Shown: positions 27,365-36,840, counted from the first letter of the stretch. The stretch: 64,000 bases of DNA from Martinezella multihospitum (GCF_900094585.1 NZ_FMAG01000001.1:310001-374000), one strand, 5' to 3'. Notes: a model not told the origin generated them from the letters alone. Made by a program: numbers and translations.

Positions 27365-28228
27365 ATGAGCACGCCGCAGATCATTCTTGCTCCACAGACA
27401 ACGGAAGCCGCTGGCCATATCGCAGCTGTCGAGCAGAAGCTCGGCACAATGGAGCTCCTCTGGCAGTCGGGCCTGTTCCGCAAGTCGTTGCTGATCGTCG
27501 TCCTCGCCGTCATCTGGGAAGCCTATGCCCGGCATCTCGACAATCCGCTGCTGTTTCCGACGCTCAGCGACACCTTGACAGCGCTTTACGACCGTTTCGC
27601 CGATGGTGTGCTGCCGGCTCGCATCTGGACCACGCTGAAAATACTGGTGACAGGCTACGTCTCGGGAACGGTGCTCGCCGCCGCGCTGACGGTCGTTGCG
27701 ATCAACACCCGCATCGGCACCGATTTCCTCGAAACCATGACGGCAATGTTCAATCCGCTGCCGGCCATCTCGCTCTTGCCGCTCGCCCTCATCTGGTTCG
27801 GCCTCGGCCCGGCGAGCCTCGTCTTCGTGCTTATCCATTCCGTCCTATGGGCTGTCGCGCTGAACACACATGCCGGCTTTCTCGGCGTCTCGCGCACCTT
27901 GCGCATGGTCGGTGCCAATTACGGGCTGACCGGACTCTCCTATGTCTTCCGTATCCTGATCCCCGCCGCCTTCCCGTCGATCCTGACCGGCCTGAAAATC
28001 GGCTGGGCCTTTTCCTGGCGCACGCTGATCGCAGCCGAACTCGTCTTCGGCGTCTCCTCCGGTCAGGGCGGTCTCGGCTGGTTCATCTTCGAAAACCGCA
28101 ATCTTCTCGATATCCCCTCGGTCTTTGCCGGCCTGCTGACTGTCATCGTCATCGGGCTTATTGTCGAAAACCTGGTTTTTCAGACGATCGAGCGCCGCAC
28201 CCTGCTAAAATGGGGCATGAAGGAATGA
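27365..28228 (+). CDS. ABC importer permease, NitT/TauT (SsuC/TauC) family
   Basis: A 287-residue inner-membrane permease with about six spans (first near residues 41-57). NPLPAISLLPLALIWFGLGPASLVFV is the family hallmark with the conserved ...PLALIWFG loop. The coupling region is RMVGANYGLTGLSYVFRILIPAAFPSIL, and SWRTLIAAELVFG follows. It pairs with the ATPase immediately upstream. The dehydratase starts 55 bp downstream on the same strand. Confidence 0.94.
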   Translation: MSTPQIILAPQTTEAAGHIAAVEQKLGTMELLWQSGLFRKSLLIVVLAVIWEAYARHLDNPLLFPTLSDTLTALYDRFADGVLPARIWTTLKILVTGYVSGTVLAAALTVVAINTRIGTDFLETMTAMFNPLPAISLLPLALIWFGLGPASLVFVLIHSVLWAVALNTHAGFLGVSRTLRMVGANYGLTGLSYVFRILIPAAFPSILTGLKIGWAFSWRTLIAAELVFGVSSGQGGLGWFIFENRNLLDIPSVFAGLLTVIVIGLIVENLVFQTIERRTLLKWGMKE

Positions 28229-28283
28229 TGCGGCGCACGGATTTATTCTTTCGACCAACATTTGAATACAAGGCTTAAATACA

Positions 28284-30020
28284 ATGAACAGCAGGAAAAA
28301 GCCCTCGGAACTGCGCAGCGCCAGATGGTTCGCACCGGACGATCTCAGAAGCTCGGGGCATCGCTCCCGCACCATGCAGATGGGCTATGCGCCCGAAGAA
28401 TGGGGGGACAAGCCCGTCATCGCCATCCTCAATACCTGGTCCGATGCCAACCCGTGTCATGCCCATTTCAAGCATCGCGTCGAGGATGTGAAGCGCGGCA
28501 TCCTGCAGGCTGGCGGCTTTCCTTTGGAGCTGCCCGCACTGTCGTTGTCTGAAAGTTATGTGAAGCCGACGACCATGCTCTATCGCAACATGCTGGCGAT
28601 GGAAGCAGAAGAACTCTTGCGCTCGCATCCGGTCGACGGCGCCGTGCTGATGGGCGGCTGCGACAAGACCACTCCCGGTCTCGTCATGGGCGCGCTCTCC
28701 ATGGGACTGCCGATGATCTATCTGCCCGCCGGCCCGATGCTGCGCGGTAATTATCGCGGCGAATATCTGGGCTCCGGTTCCGACGCCTGGAAATTCTGGG
28801 ACGAGCGCCGCGCCGGCACCATCTCCGAGAAGGAATGGGTCGATGTCGAGGCCGGTATTGCCCGCTCCTATGGTCACTGCATGACCATGGGCACGGCAAG
28901 CACGATGACAGCGATCGCCGAGGCGCTTGGCTTGACCCTCCCCGGCGCAAGCTCGATCCCTGCCCCGGACGCCAATCATATCCGCATGTCGTCAGCTGTC
29001 GGTCGGCGCATCGTCGAAATGGTTTGGGAAGATCTCGTTCCCTCGAAAATCGTCACGCAGGCCGCCGTCAACAATGCCGTCGCTGTCGCGATGGCGACGG
29101 GCTGTTCCACCAATGCCGTCGTGCATTTGATCGCGATGGCCCGGCGTGCCGGCACCAACCTCTCGCTGGACGATCTCGACAAGGCGGGACGGACGACGCC
29201 GGTGCTTGCCAATATCAGGCCGACGGGCAAAGCCTATCTGATGGAGGATTTCTACTATGCCGGCGGCCTGCGCGCGCTAATGGCGAAGCTCTCCTCGAAG
29301 CTCGACCTTTCGGCGCTGACCGTCTCCGGCGTCACCCTCGGCGAAACGCTTGAGGGGGCGAAATGCTACAATGACGATGTCATCCGTTCGCTCGACAATC
29401 CGGTCTATCACGAAGGGTCGCTTGCGGTGTTGAAGGGCAACCTTGCGCCGACCGGCGCCGTCATCAAGCCGGCCGCCTGCGATCCGCGCTTTCACAAGCA
29501 CCAGGGTCCGGCACTCGTCTTTGACAGCTATCCGGAGATGAAGGCGGCGGTCGACAATGAAGATCTCGACATCACGCCCGATCACGTCATGGTGCTGCGC
29601 GGCGCCGGCCCGCAGGGCGGTCCCGGCATGCCCGAATGGGGCATGCTTCCGATCCCGAAGGCGCTCCTGAAAAAGGGCCACAGGGACATGCTCCGCCTCT
29701 CCGATGCCCGCATGAGCGGCACCAGCTATGGCGCATGCATTCTGCATGTCTCGCCGGAATCCCATGTCGGCGGCCCGCTGGCGCTGCTGCGCAACGGCGA
29801 TATCATTCGCCTCGATCTTGAGGCACGTCGCATCGACATGCTTGTTGACGAGGACGAGTTGCAGCGGCGGCGCGATGCCTGGACCAAGCCAGCGGAAAAA
29901 TTCGGCCGCGGCTATGGCTGGATGTTCTCACGCCATGTGGCGCAGGCCGACACCGGCTGCGACTTCGACTTTCTGGAAACCAGCTTCGGCCCGACGCCGG
30001 GCGAACCCGACATCTACTGA
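28284..30020 (+). CDS. IlvD/Edd-family dehydratase, L-arabinonate dehydratase-like
   Basis: A 578-residue cytoplasmic Fe-S, Mg-dependent dehydratase of sugar acids. Cluster cysteines lie in NPCHAHF, LMGGCDKTTPG and SYGHCMTMGTAST, as in pentonate dehydratases. The opening LRSARWFAPDDLRSSGHRSR and the length match the Rhizobium L-arabinonate dehydratase group better than IlvD. The active-site Ser lies in ARMSGTSYGACILH. It would convert an imported or formed aldonate to a 2-keto-3-deoxy acid. The exact sugar acid is uncertain. RraA follows by 18 bp. Confidence 0.9.
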   Translation: MNSRKKPSELRSARWFAPDDLRSSGHRSRTMQMGYAPEEWGDKPVIAILNTWSDANPCHAHFKHRVEDVKRGILQAGGFPLELPALSLSESYVKPTTMLYRNMLAMEAEELLRSHPVDGAVLMGGCDKTTPGLVMGALSMGLPMIYLPAGPMLRGNYRGEYLGSGSDAWKFWDERRAGTISEKEWVDVEAGIARSYGHCMTMGTASTMTAIAEALGLTLPGASSIPAPDANHIRMSSAVGRRIVEMVWEDLVPSKIVTQAAVNNAVAVAMATGCSTNAVVHLIAMARRAGTNLSLDDLDKAGRTTPVLANIRPTGKAYLMEDFYYAGGLRALMAKLSSKLDLSALTVSGVTLGETLEGAKCYNDDVIRSLDNPVYHEGSLAVLKGNLAPTGAVIKPAACDPRFHKHQGPALVFDSYPEMKAAVDNEDLDITPDHVMVLRGAGPQGGPGMPEWGMLPIPKALLKKGHRDMLRLSDARMSGTSYGACILHVSPESHVGGPLALLRNGDIIRLDLEARRIDMLVDEDELQRRRDAWTKPAEKFGRGYGWMFSRHVAQADTGCDFDFLETSFGPTPGEPDIY

Positions 30021-30038
30021 TCACAGAGGATATATCGC

Positions 30039-30764
30039 ATGAGCAATTACGTGCTGAACAAAGAGACGCGCGACAAGCTGATGGGCGTCGCGACGCCGAC
30101 GATCGCCACTGCCCTCTTCAGACGAGGCTTGCGCAACCAGTTCATCCAGGACGTCCGGCCGCTTTCGCCGAAGAAGGCAAACATGGTCGGCCAGGCCTTT
30201 ACGCTCCGCTATATTCCGGCGCGCGAGGACCTGAACACGCTTGAAGTCTTCCGCAACCCGGAACATCCGCAACGCGCCGCCGTCGAACAATGCCCGCCCG
30301 GCTTCGTGCTGGTCATGGACAGCCGCAAGGATGCGCGCGCCGCATCGGCTGGCTCGATCCTGATCTCGCGTCTGCAGGTGCGCGGCGTCGCCGGTGTCGT
30401 CACCGATGGCGGCTTCCGCGATAGCCCGGAAATCGCCGCTCTCGACATCCCTTCCTATCATCACCGTCCGTCGGCCCCGACAAACCTGACGCTGCATCAG
30501 GCGATTGAGATCAACGGCCCGATCGGCTGCGGCGATGTCGCGGTGTTCCCTGGAGACGTTCTCGTCGGCGACAATGAGGGTGTCATCGTCATTCCGGCGC
30601 ACCTCGCCGATGAGATTGCCACGGAGACCGTAGAAATGACGGCCTATGAGGACTTCGTCACCGAAGAAGTCCTGAACGGCGCGACCATTATCGGCCTCTA
30701 TCCCGCGACCAGCGACGCGCCGAAGCAGAAATTCGCCGAATGGCGGAAACAGAAGGGCCGCTAA
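30039..30764 (+). CDS. RraA-like aldolase/decarboxylase-family protein
   Basis: A 241-residue cytoplasmic RraA-fold protein. The metal-site pattern of HMG aldolases is present: VVTDGGFRDSPEI (Arg-Asp pair) and VGDNEGVIVIPAHLADEIA. Members are 4-hydroxy-4-methyl-2-oxoglutarate aldolases, oxaloacetate decarboxylases or RNase E regulators. Following a sugar-acid dehydratase it most likely cleaves or decarboxylates the keto acid product, which is inference. A hairpin just after the stop ends the operon. Confidence 0.88.
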   Translation: MSNYVLNKETRDKLMGVATPTIATALFRRGLRNQFIQDVRPLSPKKANMVGQAFTLRYIPAREDLNTLEVFRNPEHPQRAAVEQCPPGFVLVMDSRKDARAASAGSILISRLQVRGVAGVVTDGGFRDSPEIAALDIPSYHHRPSAPTNLTLHQAIEINGPIGCGDVAVFPGDVLVGDNEGVIVIPAHLADEIATETVEMTAYEDFVTEEVLNGATIIGLYPATSDAPKQKFAEWRKQKGR

Positions 30765-30778
30765 GCCACTTCGATCGG

Positions 30779-30808
30779 GCGCAGCCGAAAGCATGCGATC
30801 GGCTGCGC
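30779..30808 (+). terminator. Hairpin terminator after the rraA-like gene
   Basis: A perfect 10-base stem GCGCAGCCGA / TCGGCTGCGC with a 10-base loop is followed by TTT. It stands between convergent genes, 15 bp after the RraA stop. The short T-run makes it a moderate terminator. Confidence 0.6.
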
Positions 30809-30817
30809 TTTCCCGGC

Positions 30818-31420
30818 CTATTCTTCCCTTACAAGCTTCAAAACGAGCTGCTGGAGATTGCCGCCATCGCTGAACTCGACCTTGTCGAAGTCGCTGTTTC
30901 GCCGCCGCTCCTTATTGGAGATTTCGCCGAGCCGCTTCGTCAGTTCCGTGCGGATCTTGCTGCATCTCGGATCGTCGGGCACAGAAAAACCGACGCTCAT
31001 CGCCTCGATTTCCTTGACCATGTCCTTGATGAAGCCGCCATGCACCCGCTCGTGCGCCTCGACGCCGGCAATGAATTTCTGCCAGCTTTTGCGGGTCGAA
31101 GCCGGCAATTGCGCCGAAGGTTTCGGTAAAGTGTAGGTGATGATCAGCTTCGGTATGTTGACGGTGATCGTGCAGGCGCCATCCGGCTGCGGCTCGTATT
31201 TCCGCGTCCAGGTGAGCTTGAAATCGGTATGGGCAATCGCCCTCACTTTCGGCCCAAGCAACGGGCCGCGCTCGCCGATCGAATCGTAGAGCTCAGCACC
31301 CGATGTTCCTGAAATCGCGTAGGTCTTGGTCGTCTCCACCGCCTGCCAATCGGCGTGCGCCGTCATCGGCAAGGAGGCAATGGCAATCGCCGCTGCAAGT
31401 GATCGAATATCTGCCTTCAC
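30818..31420 (-). CDS. DUF922 secreted protein with HExxH motif, possible zinc protease
   Basis: A 200-residue exported protein. The signal peptide MKADIRSLAAAIAIASLPMTAHA precedes DWQAVETT (given in two parts). The DUF922 core has the metal motif HERVH within VEAHERVHGGFIKDM, a possible zinc-protease site. Substrate and role are unknown. It is convergent with the sugar-acid operon and stands 81 bp after recX on the same strand, without obvious functional link to either. Confidence 0.82.
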   Translation of the reverse strand: MKADIRSLAAAIAIASLPMTAHADWQAVETTKTYAISGTSGAELYDSIGERGPLLGPKVRAIAHTDFKLTWTRKYEPQPDGACTITVNIPKLIITYTLPKPSAQLPASTRKSWQKFIAGVEAHERVHGGFIKDMVKEIEAMSVGFSVPDDPRCSKIRTELTKRLGEISNKERRRNSDFDKVEFSDGGNLQQLVLKLVREE

Positions 31421-31501
31421 GAATTTCCCCTGCGCGCCCTACCCTGCTCAAGTGCGGCGAAACTAGCCGGTGACCTTGGCTATTTCAATGAGCATCGGAC
31501 C

Positions 31502-32050
31502 TCAGAAAGCAGAGGCCGACAGCAATAGTTCTTCGGCATCCTCTCGCTCCATATCGAAAACCCGTTTGCCGATCGCAAAGCTAAAGCCGTTGCGGGCGAA
31601 GGCGGATAGTTCCTTTGCCTTGCGCTTCTCGTCGAGATCGCCACGCCGGAACGGCCCGAAGCCACGCTTCCTGGCAAAGATGACGGCGGAGTGGAGATCG
31701 TCGACCTCCTCCACGGCCGCGACGACGGTTTCGCCGGCAATGCCTTTGGATGCAAGCTTGAAGGCGATGGCTTTCTTCGATTTGCCGGAACGAACCGCCG
31801 AGCGCGTGCTGATCTCGGCAAAGGCGACATCATCGAGCACCTTCAGCTCGTAGGCGAATTTGACCGCGAAATCGGCAAGCGCCTTGATCTGCGCCTCGCT
31901 GATATCCCCGAATTTCTGTTTCGCTTTCTTGGCGATCGCATCGGACAGCTGCTTCTCCGTCATCATCCGGCGTTCGAGGCGATAGATCGTGGAGTTGCGT
32001 GCCCAGGAAAGCATGCGGCTTGTCGGCGTTTCATCCATGAAGGGAGGCAT
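31502..32050 (-). CDS. recX: RecA regulatory protein RecX
   Basis: A 182-residue cytoplasmic protein of the RecX family, which binds RecA filaments and limits recombination. Three-helix repeats are visible: LERRMMTEKQLSDAIAKKAKQKF, DDVAFAEISTRSAVRSGKSKKAIAFKLASKGI (in parts) and SAVIFARKRGFGPF. recA is not adjacent, as is common in Rhizobiaceae. Start choice is weak: ATG at 32050 or four codons on at 32038; neither has a clear ribosome binding site. Confidence 0.87.
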   Translation of the reverse strand: MPPFMDETPTSRMLSWARNSTIYRLERRMMTEKQLSDAIAKKAKQKFGDISEAQIKALADFAVKFAYELKVLDDVAFAEISTRSAVRSGKSKKAIAFKLASKGIAGETVVAAVEEVDDLHSAVIFARKRGFGPFRRGDLDEKRKAKELSAFARNGFSFAIGKRVFDMEREDAEELLLSASAF

Positions 32051-32297
32051 TCGGCGAGAGAAGAATCATCACGGAGAATTTTACCCAAGCAGGCCCGGTC
32101 AGGCAACGAATGCGCTTGGTAATCATGGGATGATTGGTTATGCTCCTTCTGCGGCCGCGGCGGTCAAACGCCGAGCGTCGAACCCCATCGACGGTGGAGG
32201 CCGTCTCAAGCACCACATTGCTATGGATCACGGAGCCTGCGGCTTTCCCGACAGCTTTGCCGATCGGGCACCAGCGCTCCGTTCAGAGGAGGCAGGA

Positions 32298-33329
32298 ATG
32301 GATTATCGCAAGCTCGGCCCAAGCGGGGCCGTTGTCACGGCCTATTGCCTTGGCACCATGACTTTCGGCGCGGAAGCGGACGAAGCCGCGTCGCACAGGC
32401 TTCTCGACGACTATTTCGCATGGGGCGGCAATTTCATCGACACCGCCGACGTCTATAGTGCAGGCAAGTCGGAAGAGATCATCGGCCGCTGGCTGAAGGC
32501 TCGTCCGACCGAGGCCCGGCAGGCCGTCATCGCCACCAAGGGCCGCTTTCCGATGGGTAACGGGCCGAACGACATCGGTCTTTCACGCCGGCATCTGGGC
32601 CAAGCCCTGGATGATTCGCTGCGTCGTCTAGGGCTCGACCATATCGATCTCTACCAGATGCATGCCTGGGACGCCTTGACGCCGATCGAGGAGACATTGC
32701 GCTTTCTCGATGACGCCGTGCGCGCCGGCAAGATCGGCTACTACGGCTTCTCCAACTATGTCGGCTGGCATATCGCCAAGGCCGCTGAGATCGCCAAGGC
32801 GCGCGGATATACGCGTCCGGTGACGCTGCAGCCGCAATATAATCTGCTGATCCGCGACATCGAGCTCGAGATCGTCGATGCCTGCCTCGATGCCGGCATG
32901 GGCCTGCTTCCCTGGTCACCGCTCGGCGGCGGATGGCTGACCGGCAAATACAAGCGCGACGAAATGCCGACCGGCGCCACAAGACTTGGAGAAAATCCCA
33001 ATCGCGGCAGCGAATCCTTTGCGCCGCGCAATGCGCAGGAGCGGACCTGGGCAATCATCGCCACCGTCGAGGAGATCGCCAAGGCACGAGACGTGACCAT
33101 GGCACAGGTAGCGCTTGCCTGGACGGCAGCACGCCCGGCGGTGACTTCAGTCATCCTCGGCGCCCGCACGTCCGAGCAGCTTGCCGACAATCTCGGCGCC
33201 GCCAAGCTTACGCTGACGGAGGCGGAGATGGATCGGCTGAACGGGGTCAGCGCGCCGCAACCCGCCGCCTACCCCTACGGCGAAAGCGGCCGGAACCAGC
33301 GCCACCGCAAGATCGAGGGTGGCCGTTAA
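32298..33329 (+). CDS. Aldo/keto reductase
   Basis: A 343-residue cytoplasmic NADPH-dependent aldo/keto reductase of the YghZ/Tas-like group. Tetrad residues: Asp and Tyr in FIDTADVYSAGKSE, Lys in VIATKGRF, His in LYQMHAWD. The coenzyme region ends ...VTSVILGARTSEQL. The start ATG at 32298 follows GAGGAGGCAGGA; the longer frame upstream is not used. The substrate is unknown. It is convergent with a second aldo/keto reductase that differs considerably in sequence. Confidence 0.92.
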   Translation: MDYRKLGPSGAVVTAYCLGTMTFGAEADEAASHRLLDDYFAWGGNFIDTADVYSAGKSEEIIGRWLKARPTEARQAVIATKGRFPMGNGPNDIGLSRRHLGQALDDSLRRLGLDHIDLYQMHAWDALTPIEETLRFLDDAVRAGKIGYYGFSNYVGWHIAKAAEIAKARGYTRPVTLQPQYNLLIRDIELEIVDACLDAGMGLLPWSPLGGGWLTGKYKRDEMPTGATRLGENPNRGSESFAPRNAQERTWAIIATVEEIAKARDVTMAQVALAWTAARPAVTSVILGARTSEQLADNLGAAKLTLTEAEMDRLNGVSAPQPAAYPYGESGRNQRHRKIEGGR

Positions 33330-33390
33330 GTTTCATCCGGCGGCGGAGCATTCGCCTGCTTCGCCGCCATCATCGGGATCGCCTGCCGCG

Positions 33391-34425
33391 TCAAACCAGC
33401 GGCGGGTTGAGTCTGGCGAAGCCTTCTTGTCGCCGATAGGGAAAATAGGGATAGGGAGCCGTCATCTCGCTCACCTTGTCCAGCCTCTCGATCTGCTCTT
33501 TCGATAGCGTCCAGCCGACCGCGCCGAGATTCTGCCGCAACTGCTCTTCGTTGCGCGCGCCGATGATGACGCTTGCGACCGTCGGCCGGCTCAGTAGCCA
33601 GTTGATGGCGATTTGCGGCACGCTCTTCCCAGTCTCGACAGCAATCTCATCCAGCACATCGACAATATCGAACAGCTTTTCGTCATCGACGGGTGGGCCG
33701 AAGGTCGCGGTTTCGTGCAGCCGGCTCGTCTTCGGCAATGGCTGTCCGCGACGAATCTTGCCAGTGAGCCTGCCCCATGCCAACGGGCTCCAGACAAGGG
33801 CGCCGACATTCTGATCCGCAGCTAGCGGCATCAGCTCCCATTCGTAATCGCGACCGGCGAGCGAATAATAGACCTGATGGGCGACATGGCGCACATAGGA
33901 GTGCTTCTCGGAAACAGCGAGCGATTTCATCAGTTCCCAGCCGGAGAAGTTGGAGGCACCGATATAACGGATCTTTCCCGCCCTCACGAGTTGATCAAGG
34001 GTTGAGAGCGTTTCCTCAATCGGCGTCGAGGCGTCGAAAGCATGCAGTTGCAAGAGGTCGATGTAATCTGTCCCGAGCCGGCGCAGGGCAGCTTCGACCG
34101 ATTTGATCAGGCGCGAGCGCGAGCTGCCCCAGTCGGCCGGTCCATCGCCCGTCGGCAAAGCTGTCTTCGTCGAGATCAGGACAGCATCGCGCCTGCCCCG
34201 GATCGCCTCGCCAAGCACCTCCTCCGAGGCGCCGGCCGAATAGACATCGGCAGTGTCGAAAAGATTGACGCCCGCCTCCAGGCAGATGTCGACCAGACGC
34301 CGCGCTTCCGCCGCATCCGTCGAGCCCCAGGCGCTGAAGAGAGGCCCGCGGCCGCCAAAGGTGCCGGCGCCGAAACTGAGCACGGGAACACGCAAGCCTG
34401 AAGCACCGAGATTTCTGTAGTCCAT
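33391..34425 (-). CDS. Aldo/keto reductase
   Basis: A 344-residue aldo/keto reductase. Tetrad: NLFDTADVYSAG (Asp, Tyr), VLISTKTAL (Lys), LLQLHAFD (His). The coenzyme phosphate region is ASVIIGARNEEQLRQNLGA. It is divergent from the LysR gene (94 bp gap), a usual sign that LysR controls it. The substrate is unknown. Confidence 0.93.
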   Translation of the reverse strand: MDYRNLGASGLRVPVLSFGAGTFGGRGPLFSAWGSTDAAEARRLVDICLEAGVNLFDTADVYSAGASEEVLGEAIRGRRDAVLISTKTALPTGDGPADWGSSRSRLIKSVEAALRRLGTDYIDLLQLHAFDASTPIEETLSTLDQLVRAGKIRYIGASNFSGWELMKSLAVSEKHSYVRHVAHQVYYSLAGRDYEWELMPLAADQNVGALVWSPLAWGRLTGKIRRGQPLPKTSRLHETATFGPPVDDEKLFDIVDVLDEIAVETGKSVPQIAINWLLSRPTVASVIIGARNEEQLRQNLGAVGWTLSKEQIERLDKVSEMTAPYPYFPYRRQEGFARLNPPLV

Positions 34426-34518
34426 TGCCTATCTCCTTAGGTTTTACCGAGAGATAGACCCTTTGATTAAGATGATATAGATTGCCGAAAAGAAACAGAT
34501 TTATGATTTCAATTCATC

Positions 34519-35421
34519 ATGAGCCGTCAAGAGATCAATCGTTCCGGTGAAATGGAAGTCTTCGTGCGCGCCGTGGAACTGGGCGGCTTCACCGCCGCGG
34601 CCACAGCTTGCCGAATGACGCCGTCTGCCGTCAGCAAACTCATTACGAGACTTGAAAAGCGCCTCGGCTCACGTCTTATCCATCGCTCGACAAGACGGCT
34701 GCAGCTCACCCCAGAGGGCTGCGCTTTCTTCGAGCGCAGCGTCGCCATCCTTGCCAATATCGCCGAAGCCGAGCGCCATGCATCGGCGGGAGAGCAGGTT
34801 GCCGGACATATCCGCATCAACACGAGCGGCTCCTTCGGCAATCATGTCCTGGCTCCACTCATTCCGGGCTTCATGGCGCTGCATCCCAATGTTTCGCTGG
34901 AGATCTTCCATACCGATCGGATCGTCGACCTGATGGAAGAGCGCGCCGATGTCGCGATCCGGGCCGGGCCACTGAAAAGTTCCAGCCTCACGGCCCGCAA
35001 GCTGGGAGCAACACGAAACATCATCGTCGCCTCGCCGGATTACCTGCGACGGCATGGCTTGCCGCGCTCCTCCGCCGAGCTGGCAAAGCATTGCCGAATT
35101 GGCTTTGCCTATTCTCGGACGATCGAAGGCTGGCCGTTGCTGGTTGATAGCGAGGTTGCGACGATCCCCGCCGCGCGCAGCCTGCAGGTTGGCGACGGCG
35201 AAGCCATGCGGCATCTTGCGCTTGCGGGTGCCGGCCTGGCGCGTCTTGCCGCCTTTACCGTCAAATCGGATATCGCGGCCGGTCGCTTGCAGCCGGTGCT
35301 GGAAGAGCTCAATCCAGGCGATACCGAGGAATTCCATGCCGTCTATATCGGCCAGGGCGGCCCCTTGCCGGCCCGTGTGCGCGCATTGCTGGATTTCCTG
35401 CGCGAGAATGTCAGCCTTTGA
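34519..35421 (+). CDS. LysR-family transcriptional regulator
   Basis: A 300-residue regulator. N-terminal winged helix: MEVFVRAVELGGFTAAATACRMTPSAVSKLITRLEKRLGSRLI (in parts). The C-terminal two-subdomain effector domain starts near VAGHIRINTSGSFG and includes GPLKSSSLTARKLG. It belongs to the subgroup of small orphan LysR proteins next to oxidoreductases. It probably controls the divergent aldo/keto reductase gene. Confidence 0.92.
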   Translation: MSRQEINRSGEMEVFVRAVELGGFTAAATACRMTPSAVSKLITRLEKRLGSRLIHRSTRRLQLTPEGCAFFERSVAILANIAEAERHASAGEQVAGHIRINTSGSFGNHVLAPLIPGFMALHPNVSLEIFHTDRIVDLMEERADVAIRAGPLKSSSLTARKLGATRNIIVASPDYLRRHGLPRSSAELAKHCRIGFAYSRTIEGWPLLVDSEVATIPAARSLQVGDGEAMRHLALAGAGLARLAAFTVKSDIAAGRLQPVLEELNPGDTEEFHAVYIGQGGPLPARVRALLDFLRENVSL

Positions 35422-35425
35422 AAAA

Positions 35426-35452
35426 GCGATGCAGCCGTTTCGGCCGCATCGC
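35426..35452 (-). terminator. Rho-independent terminator for the peroxiredoxin gene
   Basis: The hairpin has outer arms GCGATGC/GCATCGC, an A/C mismatch and inner arms GCCG/CGGC. On the minus strand it is followed by TTTTT. It lies 31 bp beyond the peroxiredoxin stop and just after the convergent LysR stop. Confidence 0.75.
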
Positions 35453-35482
35453 ATTCATCGGAAACATGAATCTTGACGCCGA

Positions 35483-36142
35483 TCAGGCGGTCGGCTGACG
35501 GGTCTTGCGCAGATAGGGCAATACCGTATCGAACGAGCCGAAACGGGTAATCGCGTCTTCGTTGGAAACAGCGGCGGTGATGATGACGTCTTCGCCCTGC
35601 TGCCAGTTTGCCGGGGTCGCGACCTGATGCTTCGATGTCAGCTGGATCGAGTCGATCGCCCTCAGGATTTCGCCGAAGTTGCGGCCCGTCGTCATCGGAT
35701 AGGTAAGGATCAGCTTGATCTTCTTGTCGGGGCCGATGACGAAGACGGAGCGAACCGTAGCGTTGTCGGCAGGCGTGCGGCCTTCCGAGCTTTCGCCGGC
35801 GCCTGCCGGCAGCATGTCATAGAGCTTGGCGACCTTCAGGTCCTTGTCGCCGATCAGCGGATAGTCGACGTCGAAGCCGGTCGCCGTCTTGATGTCGTTC
35901 TTCCAGCGACCATGGCTCTCCACGGGATCGACGGAAATGCCGATGATCTTGACGCCGCGCTTGCGGAATTCGCCTTCGAGGCCGGCCATCGCGCCGAGTT
36001 CCGTCGTGCAGACCGGCGTGAAGTTCTTCGGATGCGAGAAGAGGACGGCCCAACCATTACCAACCCAATCGTGGAACTGAATCTCGCCCTGCGTCGTCTC
36101 CGCCGTAAAATCCGGTGCGATATCGTTGATGCGCAAACTCAT
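35483..36142 (-). CDS. 1-Cys peroxiredoxin (Prx6 class)
   Basis: A 219-residue cytoplasmic thiol peroxidase. The peroxidatic Cys is in FSHPKNFTPVCTTELGAMAG. RSVFVIGPDKKIKLILTYP and a long C-terminal extension are typical of Prx6/AhpC-1-Cys enzymes. No resolving Cys is evident. The start at MSLRINDIAPDFTAE follows GGAGG by 7 bases; the upstream extension of the frame is not used. A T-tailed hairpin ends the transcript. Confidence 0.95.
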   Translation of the reverse strand: MSLRINDIAPDFTAETTQGEIQFHDWVGNGWAVLFSHPKNFTPVCTTELGAMAGLEGEFRKRGVKIIGISVDPVESHGRWKNDIKTATGFDVDYPLIGDKDLKVAKLYDMLPAGAGESSEGRTPADNATVRSVFVIGPDKKIKLILTYPMTTGRNFGEILRAIDSIQLTSKHQVATPANWQQGEDVIITAAVSNEDAITRFGSFDTVLPYLRKTRQPTA

Positions 36143-36255
36143 TGTCTTACCTCCAAAGAACATGCCCTGGCGCGCGCTTGGGATGGCGGCCAAAAGGCGA
36201 GAAGAAAAATCCGCCGCACAATGGCGTCGAATGTCCGATATGAAAAGCCCTTCTT

Positions 36256-36840
36256 TTAAATGGACGCCGCGATTGCCGCTGAAAACCCTTGTGGCCTGCG
36301 ATGCCTACTGCGCGCCTTCAGCATTTCGAGGAAGCCGTAACCGCTTGCCCAGCGCCCGAAACCGCTCGCTACATTGATATGCCCGGCAAGACCGATATTG
36401 CGGACATCCGAATTCCAGAGCCGTCCGAACATGCCGAGCCGGTCGAGGCTCATATAGATGTCGTTCAAACTCCCGACCGTCATGCTGGGAAAAGGCAGCG
36501 TTTCGGTCGGCATGGTGCCGAAGGACAGATGTCCGGCATGCAGGGCTTCCGTCACCGGAATATCGCAGGGCGCGACGAGCAGCGCGCCTTTGACCCTTCG
36601 CGCAGCCTGGCGGCCAGCCAACCTCGCCGTCAGCACGCAGCCCAGACTATGTGCGACGATATAGGCTTCACCCGCCTCTTCCAGCGCGGCTTCCAATTTT
36701 TCCATCCAGCTGCCGAGATTGGGAAAGTCCCAGTCGTCCTGCTCGACGAGCCGGACGTCGTGATGATCCTGCAGCCAATAGCGCTGCCAATGCCCCTCGC
36801 CCGAGCCGAAAAGGCCAGGCACAATCAGTACTCTGGTCAT
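36256..36840 (-). CDS. RBBP9/YdeN-family alpha/beta hydrolase
   Basis: A 194-residue cytoplasmic alpha/beta hydrolase. Nucleophile Ser is in VAHSLGCVLTARLA; the opening VLIVPGLFGSGEGHWQ and the tail GHINVASGFGRWASG (His) are typical of RBBP9/YdeN-like esterases. The start at MTRVLIVPG is used rather than the upstream ATG. The substrate is unknown. It runs on the minus strand between the peroxiredoxin and a small ORF. Confidence 0.88.
   Translation of the reverse strand: MTRVLIVPGLFGSGEGHWQRYWLQDHHDVRLVEQDDWDFPNLGSWMEKLEAALEEAGEAYIVAHSLGCVLTARLAGRQAARRVKGALLVAPCDIPVTEALHAGHLSFGTMPTETLPFPSMTVGSLNDIYMSLDRLGMFGRLWNSDVRNIGLAGHINVASGFGRWASGYGFLEMLKARSRHRRPQGFSAAIAASI

Noticed and set aside
33339..33368. 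GGCGGCG / CGCCGCC repeat between the two convergent aldo/keto reductases
   Set aside because: The loop is 16 bases and no T-run follows; composition alone could explain it.
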